A stretch of 64,000 bases of DNA, from NCBI RefSeq assembly GCF_026262505.1, contig NC_067208.1, positions 12,471,962 through 12,535,961 of the forward strand. Reading direction: 5' to 3'. Made by a program: the position numbers and the translations under genes. The notes under the pieces were generated by a model. That model did not search any database. It was not told the origin of the DNA and saw nothing but the letters and a program-made list of their open reading frames with translations. This stretch comes from Trichomonas vaginalis G3. Taxonomy: Eukaryota > Parabasalia > Trichomonadida > Trichomonadidae. Below are positions 1 through 8,911 of this stretch, in pieces (the stretch's first letter is position 1; every line of letters starts with the position of its first letter).

Positions 1-23
1 AAAAATAAAACCAAAGTAGAATC

Positions 24-284
24 TTATTTCGAGCATGCATCAATGGAAGATGCTCCCATTGCTGTNNNNNNNNNNNNNNNNNNNNNNNNNNNNNNNNNNN
101 NNNNNNNNNNNNNNNNNNNNNNNNNNNNNNNNNNNNNNNNNNNNNNNNNNNNNNNNNNNNNNNNNTGTTCTCTATTAAATCTTCTACCGTCATTCTTTGC
201 AAATATTTCATTTATCTTTTCGAATGAATGAAACACATTTCCATTAATCGGTTTAGTGTTTGGCACCAAATAGTTAGTCGTCAT
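24..284 (-). CDS. Unrecognised small protein, interrupted by assembly gap
   Basis: The reading frame starts at ATG (282-284) with MTTNYLVPNTKPINGNVF and stops at a TAA near position 24, but 100 unknown bases lie inside it, so the frame across the gap cannot be verified. The visible N-terminal part is polar with a short amphipathic stretch and matches no family I recognise. It sits next to small capsid-accessory-like genes, so it may belong to the same Maverick/Polinton remnant. That is inference from position only. Confidence 0.4.
   Translation of the reverse strand: MTTNYLVPNTKPINGNVFHSFEKINEIFAKNDGRRFNREXXXXXXXXXXXXXXXXXXXXXXXXXXXXXXXXXXTAMGASSIDACSK
66..165. other. Assembly gap, 100 N
   Basis: There are exactly 100 consecutive N, the conventional placeholder for a gap of unknown size. 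The two sides need not be adjacent in the genome. Confidence 0.99.
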
Positions 285-354
285 TTATTAATAAAATAAA
301 AAATCGAAATTAAAAGATGAAAATGAATTTTTAATTTTAATGAAATAATCAACT

Positions 355-564
355 ATGGCTGCAGGATTCTTTAAGAAACTGTGGGATAAAGTAAAAGAGA
401 GAGCGCATAAAGTTTGGGAAACAATGAAGAAAGAGCAAATTGGATATTTTAAGAATAAAGAAGCAATTAGTGACGTTGCTGAATCAATAACACCAAAAGC
501 CGCCCCAATAAGAGAAATATTAAATAAAGGAGAAAAGTTTATCAAAGACTTCAACCAATACTAA
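355..564 (+). CDS. Small amphipathic-helix protein, Maverick pVI-like candidate
   Basis: A 69-residue protein beginning MAAGFFKKLWDKVKERAHKVW. The N-terminus forms a strongly amphipathic basic/aromatic helix of the kind found in adenovirus pVI-like and other membrane-active minor capsid proteins of Polintons/Mavericks. A second gene with the same MAAGFFKKLWD start lies on the opposite strand at 604-829, so the two are paralogs in tail-to-tail order. This copy lacks the Gly-rich hydrophobic tail seen in its partner. The family assignment is inference from helix character and pairing; an unrelated trichomonad peptide is possible. Confidence 0.45.
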   Translation: MAAGFFKKLWDKVKERAHKVWETMKKEQIGYFKNKEAISDVAESITPKAAPIREILNKGEKFIKDFNQY

Positions 565-603
565 GATAAAAATAATATTTATTTATTTTTCCACTATCTA
601 CCT

Positions 604-829
604 CCTATTTTATTAAGTATTCCTTCAGCAATTCACCAATTGCGTTACCTGCTTGTGCTCCCATCGCCGATTACCTGCTTTAGTACCTAATACTCCACCT
701 ATGATAGTTCCTGCGCGTTTTCGCTACTGGTGCCAAAAAGTTTGCAACAGGTTTAATAATATTTTTATGAACCCAACCTGCAGCTTTCTTAATTCCATCC
801 CATAATTTTTTAAAGAATCCTGCCGCCAT
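604..829 (-). pseudogene. pVI-like small capsid protein relic, frameshifted
   Basis: Translation from the ATG at 827-829 gives MAAGFFKKLWDGIKKAAGW, an amphipathic helix like that at 355-564. It is followed, after at least one frame change near 710-720 and another near 660-670, by Gly/Ala-rich hydrophobic segments (AGTIIGGVLGTKAGN and AMGAQAGNAIGELLKEYL) and a TAG stop at 604-606. A basic amphipathic helix followed by a Gly-rich membrane-active segment is a known pattern in Polinton/Maverick pVI-like proteins. The frame changes make this copy non-functional or reflect sequence errors. Confidence 0.45.
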
Positions 830-1003
830 TTCTGATTTAATATTAATTAAAAAATATATTTCATCACTTATATTCTAATTTTTATTTAATGATAAATGAA
901 ACCGATTTAAAAATAAATGAACAGAGAGGAAGAAAATAAATGAAAGTGAAAATGTCAACAAAAAATAAACGTTGTTAAACCAATTACTGAAATATTCGAA
1001 AAG

Positions 1004-1168
1004 TCATTTGTTTCGTCTAGTACTCTTTTTTGAAATGAATAAATTTGCTTTATTTATTGCTGATTTTGTAAAATCTTTTTGATCTTGTACTAGTTTTTCA
1101 AATATTCCAGCAGATTTTCCATATTGACCGCGAGTGAATGCCTCTTTCGCAGTTTGGAAATCATCCAT
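1004..1168 (-). CDS. 54-residue basic small protein
   Basis: An uninterrupted frame starts MDDFQTAKEAFTRGQYGKSA and ends with a very basic tail (FISKKSTRRNK) before TGA. It is Lys-rich and helical in character and unrecognised. It lies 175 bases from the pVI-like pair on the same strand as the second member and may be part of the same mobile-element remnant. It is short, so it could be chance, but codon use and the clean start and stop favour a real gene. Confidence 0.35.
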   Translation of the reverse strand: MDDFQTAKEAFTRGQYGKSAGIFEKLVQDQKDFTKSAINKANLFISKKSTRRNK

Positions 1169-1419
1169 TTTAAATATGAATGGTAAAATATGAAATATTA
1201 ATTTTCAATATATAGGAAATGATTAGATACTTTTCAAGTTCAATTGCAAAAATTTTTGTAAATTACAAATATTGAATCAAATCATGAACTTGATTTCAAT
1301 GTGACTCCTTCAAAGATGATTTCACCATTCAATGCAATAAATTTGATGCTTTTAATTTTTTTATTGGTGCATAATGAAGAGCTGTTGAACCAAGTTTATC
1401 TTTTACAATGAAACTGAGA

Positions 1420-2902
1420 GATTTAGTTTTGGTTATGGACATCTCCAAGGTTATAAAGGCCTAAATGAAATTACTATAGAGAATGGAGTCATTGTAATTA
1501 GCTCAATATGTTTTTATGGAATACATATTTCTAATACATTAAAAAATATTAGCCTCAATACTTTTGCATCTTGTTTTAATCTGTTTGCTGTAACTATCCA
1601 AGATCAGTTATAAGTCCAGGGAGTAGATGTTTCTCCCCGCATACCAACATTACTTTTGTGGAAGGATCTCAATTCATTCTAGATGATCAAAATCTAACGT
1701 ATTATTCAAGAAAAGTTCTGTCTTTACGTCTGAGCGAGAAAGAATCATATACAATTCCAGAAGATGTTGAAATAAATGATAACAGTGTTGCCATTAATAA
1801 TCTATAATTTATGATGGAGAATCAAAGCTTAAGACTATAAATTCAGAAGCATTCGCTTACTGCAAAAATCTAACAAATATATTTTTTCCGAATTCACTTG
1901 AAGTAATCAACTCGAACGCCTTTGTTTCATGTGCAATCAGAACGATTAAATTCGGAAATAAACTAAAAGCAATATTTGGTTCAGTTTTTTACGAATGCAC
2001 GAGTCTTGAAACAATCGAATTTTCTGAATGCGAAAATACAGTAATTAGAGATAAAACTTTTTGCAAATGCAAGAATTTCAAAAATATTATTTTCTCAAAC
2101 AATATTACATTGATTCATAAATCATGTTTCGTGGATTGCTTATCATTAAGGGAAATTGCTTTCCCATCGTCGTTAGAGATTATTGAAACTTATGCTTTTG
2201 CGAACACTGGAATAACTAATATTACATTTCTAACTGACTCTAATCTGAAATCTATTGGATGGGCTGCTTCAGCAAATGCAAAAATCTTTCGTATATCACA
2301 CTCCCTCCAAATGTCGAACAGATCGGATCTAATTGCTTCGAGAACACGAACATCACAACGTTCACAATTCCAAACAGAGTATATGGCAGACTACGTCTTC
2401 AAAGGATTCATAAATCAAGTCAAGTTCACAATTCCAGAAGGCTACTCTCTGCAAAACATCAGTAACTTGTTCTTCGAGGGATGTTCTTCTCTCGCTCTAT
2501 CATTGAGTGTCCACGAAGTGACTATTTTGCAGTTAATGTCGGAGCTCTTTACAACAAGTCAGAGATAGTCCTCTTCTGCTTCCATCCGGCTTCAAAGATA
2601 ATTTTTTTAATCTTCCACAGACTCTACGACTCCGTGATGAACATCAAACAATATGCGTTTGCAAACTGTTCTTCATGGACAACGATCAACATCCTTAAGT
2701 GCGTGGAGAACGTCGAGAGTTCTATCTTCTTCATCTGTGATCATCTCAGATGTGGTGTAATCATCGAGAATAGGACTATCTCTTTCATTCGTAAAATCAT
2801 ATCTGAATGTCTTCTTAACCCTAAAGTGATATACCCCTGCGACTCCCATACATGTCAATGCAGAATCATCAACACTGAAATCACACAATCATTTCTCATA
2901 TA
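1420..2902 (+). pseudogene. BspA-like leucine-rich-repeat surface protein, decayed
   Basis: Translations in changing frames show the Treponema-pallidum/BspA-type leucine-rich repeat: about 1460-1600 has GLNEITIENGVIVISS followed by FYG and TFASCFNLFAVTI; about 1680-1790 has the FILDDQNLTYYSRKVL and SYTIPEDVEI insert; about 1840-2260 has several repeats such as AFAYCKNLTNIFFPNSLEVI and CFVDCLSLREIAFPSSLEII; 2259-2400 continues in another frame with CFSKCKNLSYITLPPNVEQI. At least four frame changes and no credible start make it a pseudogene. BspA-like proteins are a very large family of candidate surface/adhesion proteins in Trichomonas. No C-terminal membrane segment is seen, so the 3' end may be lost. 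Confidence 0.8.
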
Positions 2903-3171
2903 GAATAGTATGTAAATGAAATTAATTTGAGAAATCAGAGTTTACTAAGTTTTTGTGTTTAATAAATATAAATTATAGATCACTTGCTATTACTGAAATA
3001 ATTACACATGAAACCGCAGCTGGTGGCGACGATTTACTTGTTGTATGGACTTTTAGATTTTGACACGTTAATTTTTTGCAAATTTTTTTTCACATTTATC
3101 GAGGTTTCATTTTTTACAATTCTCCCAAATAATAGATTTTCAAATATGTGTAATTGTTGGCATTTTTTTTA

Positions 3172-4128
3172 ATGAGTTTCGACCATCAATATTATGCAAA
3201 TCACATTGATGAATGGTGTGAAGATAGTGAGTGGATTGAATTAAGAACACTAGATCAACTAATTAAAGTTTTAGATATCTCAAAACTTAACCAAGAACAA
3301 TTTTTATCATTTTTCGACATTGTTTCTTTCTTTTTTGGAAAACGATATAAAATAAAGATGCTTGAACATACACATCTTGACAAGGTCAACGATTTACCAT
3401 CAATTATGTCTATTTTAAAATTTTTAGGAGAATTCTTATGTTTTCCATTTTATTCTGAACTATTAAGAGCAGTAAACACAATAATTCAAGGGTATGATTC
3501 TAGAATTACCCAATTACAAGCAGAACTCCGAACAAAAGACAAAATAATTAGAAATTATGAAAATTTTATTCCAGAAAAAACAGAAACAAGTGAACAAAAC
3601 ACAAATGCATTAAAAAATTTAAAGAAAATAACCAAGAACTATCATCAAATTTATTATATTCTAGAAAAAGCAGTAAAAGAAAGAGATTTATATACAATTA
3701 AATATTCCGTTGATGAAGGTTATTATGATGTTAGAGATAATACTTTTGCATTTGATATGATATTTCGTGCATCAAAAGAAAATAATTTAAAGTTAGTTAA
3801 ATTATTTCATATATATGGAGCAAATCTTAAAATCCGAAATAATCGCAATGAAACAATTCTTCATAATTTTAGTAAAAATGGAAACGTAGAAGGTGTTAAA
3901 TTTTCATTGAGATTCGTTGACGTCAATGAAAGAAATTGTAATGGACAAACTCCACTTCATTGGGCTGCTCTTAGTAACAATCCCCACGTTTGCGAATATC
4001 TCTTACAACAACCGAATATTGACAAAAGCCCCAAAGACTATTATGAGGACACCCCATTAAGTTTTGCAGACAGATTTGAAAAATATCGATCACGTGAAGT
4101 ATTAACAAGATATGGTTGCACAAAATAA
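3172..4128 (+). CDS. Ankyrin-repeat protein with N-terminal helical domain
   Basis: A 318-residue protein. The start was chosen at MSFDHQYYANHIDEWC (ATG 3172-3174); the open frame extends upstream only to a non-ATG codon. Residues 1-110 form a helical domain typical of the N-termini of trichomonad ankyrin proteins, 110-150 a short polar coiled coil, and roughly 165-318 four or five ankyrin repeats, the clearest being NGQTPLHWAALSNNPHVCEYL. The consensus TPLHWAA motif is present. The protein probably acts as a cytoplasmic protein-interaction scaffold, with partner unknown. Ankyrin genes are greatly expanded in Trichomonas. It appears intact. Confidence 0.85.
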   Translation: MSFDHQYYANHIDEWCEDSEWIELRTLDQLIKVLDISKLNQEQFLSFFDIVSFFFGKRYKIKMLEHTHLDKVNDLPSIMSILKFLGEFLCFPFYSELLRAVNTIIQGYDSRITQLQAELRTKDKIIRNYENFIPEKTETSEQNTNALKNLKKITKNYHQIYYILEKAVKERDLYTIKYSVDEGYYDVRDNTFAFDMIFRASKENNLKLVKLFHIYGANLKIRNNRNETILHNFSKNGNVEGVKFSLRFVDVNERNCNGQTPLHWAALSNNPHVCEYLLQQPNIDKSPKDYYEDTPLSFADRFEKYRSREVLTRYGCTK

Positions 4129-4503
4129 TATAAACATTTCGTAAATGAAATAAACGGAATAATTATTTTAAAAATGCGGAAAATTTGAATGCGTGGAAGC
4201 AAATTTTTGTTCACAATAATTATTGTAAGCACTCAAATTAGAAGCAAAAATTTCAGACATTTTATTGGCCCCTTCATGGATGTAACATAAAATCTTCAAA
4301 TATTGTTCAGCATTAGATAATTCCAATTCTTTTGCAAAAACTTATATATAATTTAATTTTTATGTTTTTAGTTGCGATTACTTTTTTTTGATGATGATAA
4401 TAATTGCCAAAAGCTTATACATGCTTAATTATTGTTTGAACATGAATCATTTAACTTTATTTTACAGAATGAAATGTTTCATTTTTATAGAGCACCATAC
4501 TTA

Positions 4504-4624
4504 TTCATTATTGTCATCGTCATTACTATCATCATTAATGTCATCGTCACTGACATCATTATCACTCTGATCATAAATATGGTCATCATTACTGTCATCA
4601 TTATCTCAATAATCATCATTAATG
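4504..4624. repeat. ATC-rich imperfect trinucleotide tract
   Basis: About 120 bases are dominated by repeated TCATCATT and GTCATC words. The short open frames through it read as low-complexity Ile/Val/Ser strings, which is an effect of the repeat and not evidence of a gene. The rest of 4129-5383 is AT-rich intergenic sequence in which I see only the ankyrin relic at 4936-5045. Confidence 0.7.
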
Positions 4625-4935
4625 CCTTGACAGAAAAGAACAAATTGATGTAAAGTTTTTCCAAATTAATTATTAGCGGATCATTCTAGAGTGGAAAAAT
4701 AGTAAAAAAGACGATCAAAATTCACTCAATTTTTCACTTTTTTCTGCATTGACACGGGCTCATGCGCTTCGCTTGGAGCTCCAGAATGAAAACCCTGCCT
4801 TTTTAAAGCCGATAAACTAACTTTTATCATAAAGAGTGGTAATATCAAAGCACTTTTATCTTGATATTAGTTGATATAATTTTTAATTGAAAAAAAAAGG
4901 CGAAAAATTGAGTTATATTTGATCATCTTTTTTAC

Positions 4936-5045
4936 CTTATTAGCTTTGATATCTGCACCATGTGAAATAAGAACTTTTGCTGTTTCTTTGCTGTTATTGA
5001 TTGCTGCTTTCTGAAGTGGAGGTTCGTTAGCTTCATTTTTATTGG
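4936..5045 (-). pseudogene. Ankyrin-repeat fragment
   Basis: On the minus strand, 5045 to 4936 translates to one almost complete ankyrin repeat, with EPPLQKAAINNSKETAKVL followed by ISHGADIKANK. It has no start or stop context and no neighbouring repeats in frame, so it is an orphan relic of an ankyrin gene and not a functional gene. The flanking sequence (4740-4935 and 5046-5380) is not recognisably coding. Confidence 0.7.
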
Positions 5046-5383
5046 AACTCTGGGTCTAAAAGGCGATAAAACTCTTTTAATCGCATAATATCAGATGAGA
5101 GAGGGTCAAAGTTGCTATTTGTCACTTTTCCACAAGAATATAATGGGGAAAAAGTTATCATATAGTTTATTTTCATTTTCACGATTTCACCCGGAAATCC
5201 GACGGTTATTTAAGAGTAAGCACTTTTGGCACCTACTCTAATATCAGATTAAGTTTTTCGGGAAAATTATAAAATATATTATAATAAATGTTATAACTTT
5301 GTGCCCAAGGAAAATACAAAAAAAAATAAAAAAAAACCGTAATTTTTATAATAAATAAAAAATAAAACAAATAAAATAAAAAA

Positions 5384-8300
5384 TTATAATAAAGAAGAGA
5401 ATCTCATTCCTATATAAGTCAAATCTCTCTGTTGTGCAGAGTACACAGAGTATCTATCATTTGTATACGATCTACTCAATATATAAAAAATCAAACCTCT
5501 TTGACCAGACTCAGTATTCATTTTTGTCACAGAGTTGAGAGGTTCAATGTTGATGTTGTCCAGCAACAATTTCGATCTCCACGCCCACTTCACGTACAAA
5601 GAAGCAGTTACACCGAAATTATCTTTCATCGGCTCAAACAATGTTGCCAAAACATCCTGGATGAAATTCATAATTGTCACAATTCTTTTGTGTTTTATCG
5701 GTTCTTCAGAAATCATCAGATTCATCAATCCCGCGTCCAAACCACTGAAGAAACCACCGAGCATTGACATCATGTTCTCTTTGCTGATGTGGTTAACTAA
5801 TTGGTCGGCTCTTGTTTCAATGAATTGGGTGCATTTTTCGAACAAATCATTGAAAAACATTGATCCGCGGCTGCTGAACTCAGGATGTAATACTTTCTTC
5901 GATGCCTTCTTGATAAAGATCTTCTTAAATGATGAGTTCTCGACCCATAATCGCTTGGAAACATAGTCATAAACTTCGTATTCAATTAACGATGAAAAAA
6001 GTGACGGAATTACATTCATTATATCGTAGACATATGGGACAGGGTCTAATAGATGTTCTGGGACAGGCGCTGCACCGATTAATGGTCGGAAATTCTGGAC
6101 AAAACACTCCCATTTCGGTTTGATCATGGAAAAATCGTTGATCATCACATACATCTGCTGAGGAGTCGCGGATTCGATGTTGTAGCTCTCAACTTGCTTC
6201 ATCGCGGACAAAACATATTGGTTATCGGTAGTTTTGACGATTATATCTTTAGGAAAATATTTTATGATCCGATAAGTCAATAATTTCGTGTACAACCTTA
6301 AGCAACCATCACAGGATGCGATGTACGTAAGTATGATCTCAACGATATTCTTGTTTTTCCACTTCAATGACTTGACAAAAGAAAATGATTGGGAAAACAT
6401 CGTCATTAAGTCTCCAATTGAAGTGGAAGTCATCTCGCTGTCATTGTCAACTTCGAATGTGTCGATGTCGACTGCTCTTTGCGTCCATTCGATCAATCTC
6501 CCGGAAATTGAGGAAATCCACTCCAAAACAATGTCGAAAAACAGTTTGTAAGGGCTGTACTCGGGGCCGAACTTAAGGAACTCCCAAACTTCTCGATATG
6601 CTAATACAAACTTAAAAAGAGCTTTGTCATTTAATTGTATCGGCAATTTCAGGAAAACTTTCACCAAATAGATGGAAAGAGTCTGGAATAACTCAGTATC
6701 GCCGGATATCGTTCTGAAATCTGCAGGAACTACGTTGTTTTCGTAATAAGTTTTGACAAATTTACTTCTCTGCGAAATAATTGACATAGAATCAGCCAAA
6801 CCAGTAACACTGAAGGTAAAGTTCTTCGGATCATTCAATCCTTCAATACTTCCTGTAGATGCGGTTGAATTCCTTGTATTTCGCTTGTATCCCTTCACGT
6901 ATTCCCACAAAACCATCGCTTCGTCTGTTGTTGGGCTGTCTGACTCTACTGGCTTAAGGGTGACGAATATCGACTTTACAAAGTACGATTTCGCTTCTTT
7001 CAAAAATTTGTCAAGTAAAGTTCTGAAATCAGAATCAACGATAAGGCCTGTCAAAGTTAAAAGTGACATGAGGCTTGATTTTTCGTATCTTACTGGATTT
7101 TTGAGTCTGTTGTAGAGCTCGAGGGGCACTTTCTTTTGCATATCGTTTACAATGCCATTGAAAGTGTCTTTAACTGTTTCCGTTGACTTACATAACTCTA
7201 TTGCGTTCCGAGTGACCATAAACAAGACAGTGAATGCGTTTAAGTAACTTTCGGCATCACACCATCCTTCGTAGAGCTTCCGGAGAATCAAAACAAAGAC
7301 AGTTGTGGCAGGTATCGCATGTCTCATGGAATAATCGATTATAGCAATGAAAAAGTCTTGCGGAGGGACTAAGGACATTCTTCCTGACGTTCTTGTCCAA
7401 TCAATTACTAGTTTCGTAGTCATATAATCTAATAAAACGTAAAGATCGACAGAATCGTCCGAAATCTGAGATTGGTTGATAGGAACACCATCAGACTTCA
7501 TGATTATTGCACCAATATTCACTTCTCCGCATAAAATACTGATTAATTTTCCATGTTTTTTGAATTTCTCTGTTTTTGTGTAATCTTTTGATACTCCTGA
7601 TATTAGAAATGTATACAGTACTCTATAAGCATTAGCATCTGCTACTTGGAATGGAGTATCTTTTCTTTTTTCCGAAATATAGTAAATTGTTCCAGAAATG
7701 TCTTGTGGTTTGTCATAAAATGGTAGTGCAAACTCTGCATAGCCTGATGACAAGCTAGCGCGTATTGTATAGCCGAGATATGTAAATTCGACAAAAGCGG
7801 AGTTGCTAACTTGAGTATTTTGGAATTTCTGATCCCAGGTGACTTTGATTCTGAAGTGGATGTTCCCTGTTGGCGGAGATTTGGCTATCATCTCTCCAAC
7901 TTTTTGAGATAAAGATATTAAGTTTTGTTCGGCATCTTTGAACATTTCTTTTGTGGAACTAAATGATTTAGTCCATGTAGATTCGTATGTATTCGCCTGT
8001 TGATGCAAATATGTATTGAACATGAGATAATTTGTTGTATGTCCGATTTTTGATTGTAATTCATCAAGAATTTGTTGGGTTGCGCCTGTCTCTTTTATAA
8101 CATATGCTCTGACTTCATCGGATAAGTATTTGGTGCCTCTGCCGATGTATGAAGTCAATGAAGCTTCTCCAAGGGCATCTTCCACAATATCTGTAATGAA
8201 AGTCTTATCTTCAGCCTCAACACTATCAATAATCGACTTAATTTCCATGTAAACATCAAAAAAAGTGATTTTTGAAGCTAATGTTCGGATGTTAGAAAAA

Positions 8301-8758
8301 ACTATGACAATAAAACTGGAGAGAACAGGCTGTTCTGATTGTAATGCAGGCAATAGGGTGCCTGGCGATTCAAATATAGCTTGAAGAAATTTGAATAATG
8401 ACAAAGGAGTCATTGTTTCTTCACCAAGACGGTTCAGGCTAGGAGCTCTCGAGTATTTAGAAAAATAAGACATATAGACTGGAACGTCCTGACTAATGAT
8501 GGAAAAATCTTCTGCGAAAACTGCTCCAAATGGCGTCAAAGCACCGGTTTCGGAGTCAAAAAGCGTTCCAAACAGTGGAACAGCCATGTCGTGAACTAAT
8601 AATTCATAGTGTAATGGTGATAAATTTCTCAGAAAAGTTGAAATATTTGCTTTGCCTTTTTCTAAAGATTTTTCTTCTGATATCTGCTCTTCATTATTAG
8701 CACCTTCTACAATTTCATTTGCCATCTCAAGGAGCTCCTCAAACATGTTGTTCTCCAT
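5384..8758 (-). CDS. Large unrecognised protein, 1,124 residues
   Basis: An intact 3.4 kb frame begins MENNMFEELLEMANEIVEG and ends in a short basic/aromatic tail (RDLTYIGMRFSSLL). I do not recognise a domain. The sequence is mixed alpha/beta with long helical stretches in the second half (about residues 480-1100), no signal peptide, no clear membrane segment and no low-complexity region, so a soluble cytoplasmic protein is likely. Base composition is less AT-extreme than in the neighbouring ankyrin genes. An initiator-like element overlaps the ATG (8756-8767), supporting this start. The next gene upstream (8912-10666) is on the same strand with a 153-base gap. Confidence 0.8.
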   Translation of the reverse strand: MENNMFEELLEMANEIVEGANNEEQISEEKSLEKGKANISTFLRNLSPLHYELLVHDMAVPLFGTLFDSETGALTPFGAVFAEDFSIISQDVPVYMSYFSKYSRAPSLNRLGEETMTPLSLFKFLQAIFESPGTLLPALQSEQPVLSSFIVIVFSNIRTLASKITFFDVYMEIKSIIDSVEAEDKTFITDIVEDALGEASLTSYIGRGTKYLSDEVRAYVIKETGATQQILDELQSKIGHTTNYLMFNTYLHQQANTYESTWTKSFSSTKEMFKDAEQNLISLSQKVGEMIAKSPPTGNIHFRIKVTWDQKFQNTQVSNSAFVEFTYLGYTIRASLSSGYAEFALPFYDKPQDISGTIYYISEKRKDTPFQVADANAYRVLYTFLISGVSKDYTKTEKFKKHGKLISILCGEVNIGAIIMKSDGVPINQSQISDDSVDLYVLLDYMTTKLVIDWTRTSGRMSLVPPQDFFIAIIDYSMRHAIPATTVFVLILRKLYEGWCDAESYLNAFTVLFMVTRNAIELCKSTETVKDTFNGIVNDMQKKVPLELYNRLKNPVRYEKSSLMSLLTLTGLIVDSDFRTLLDKFLKEAKSYFVKSIFVTLKPVESDSPTTDEAMVLWEYVKGYKRNTRNSTASTGSIEGLNDPKNFTFSVTGLADSMSIISQRSKFVKTYYENNVVPADFRTISGDTELFQTLSIYLVKVFLKLPIQLNDKALFKFVLAYREVWEFLKFGPEYSPYKLFFDIVLEWISSISGRLIEWTQRAVDIDTFEVDNDSEMTSTSIGDLMTMFSQSFSFVKSLKWKNKNIVEIILTYIASCDGCLRLYTKLLTYRIIKYFPKDIIVKTTDNQYVLSAMKQVESYNIESATPQQMYVMINDFSMIKPKWECFVQNFRPLIGAAPVPEHLLDPVPYVYDIMNVIPSLFSSLIEYEVYDYVSKRLWVENSSFKKIFIKKASKKVLHPEFSSRGSMFFNDLFEKCTQFIETRADQLVNHISKENMMSMLGGFFSGLDAGLMNLMISEEPIKHKRIVTIMNFIQDVLATLFEPMKDNFGVTASLYVKWAWRSKLLLDNINIEPLNSVTKMNTESGQRGLIFYILSRSYTNDRYSVYSAQQRDLTYIGMRFSSLL

Positions 8759-8767
8759 GAGTATTGA
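8756..8767 (-). promoter_or_regulatory. Trichomonad initiator (Inr)-like element at start codon
   Basis: On the minus strand the bases TCAATACTCATG run into the start codon of the 1,124-residue gene. The published Trichomonas Inr consensus is TCA(+1)YTWYTCATTA, placed just upstream of or at the ATG. This site matches at nearly all positions except the fourth and the last two. It is the best Inr match noticed in the window. Confidence 0.55.
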
Positions 8768-8911
8768 CTTGAAACAGAAATTGGAAAAGAACTTTTTTTT
8801 GACAATTCAGTCAAATTTTTGAATTTGAGTTCAAATAAAAATCGTTAACCTTCATGTAAAATTCGATTTATCAAAAATAAATATAAAAAATATTTATTCC
8901 TATTTATGAGA

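Noticed and set aside
3154-3171. Six-codon N-terminal extension of the ankyrin protein.
   Set aside because: It would need a TTG start; the ATG at 3172 matches the usual N-terminus of such proteins.
4388-4653. Ile/Val/Ser-rich open frames resembling membrane peptides.
   Set aside because: They come from an ATC-type trinucleotide tract and have no conserved features.
5432-7115. Several plus-strand open frames of 60-140 codons inside the 1,124-residue gene.
   Set aside because: They are shadows of a long intact gene on the other strand, without family features.
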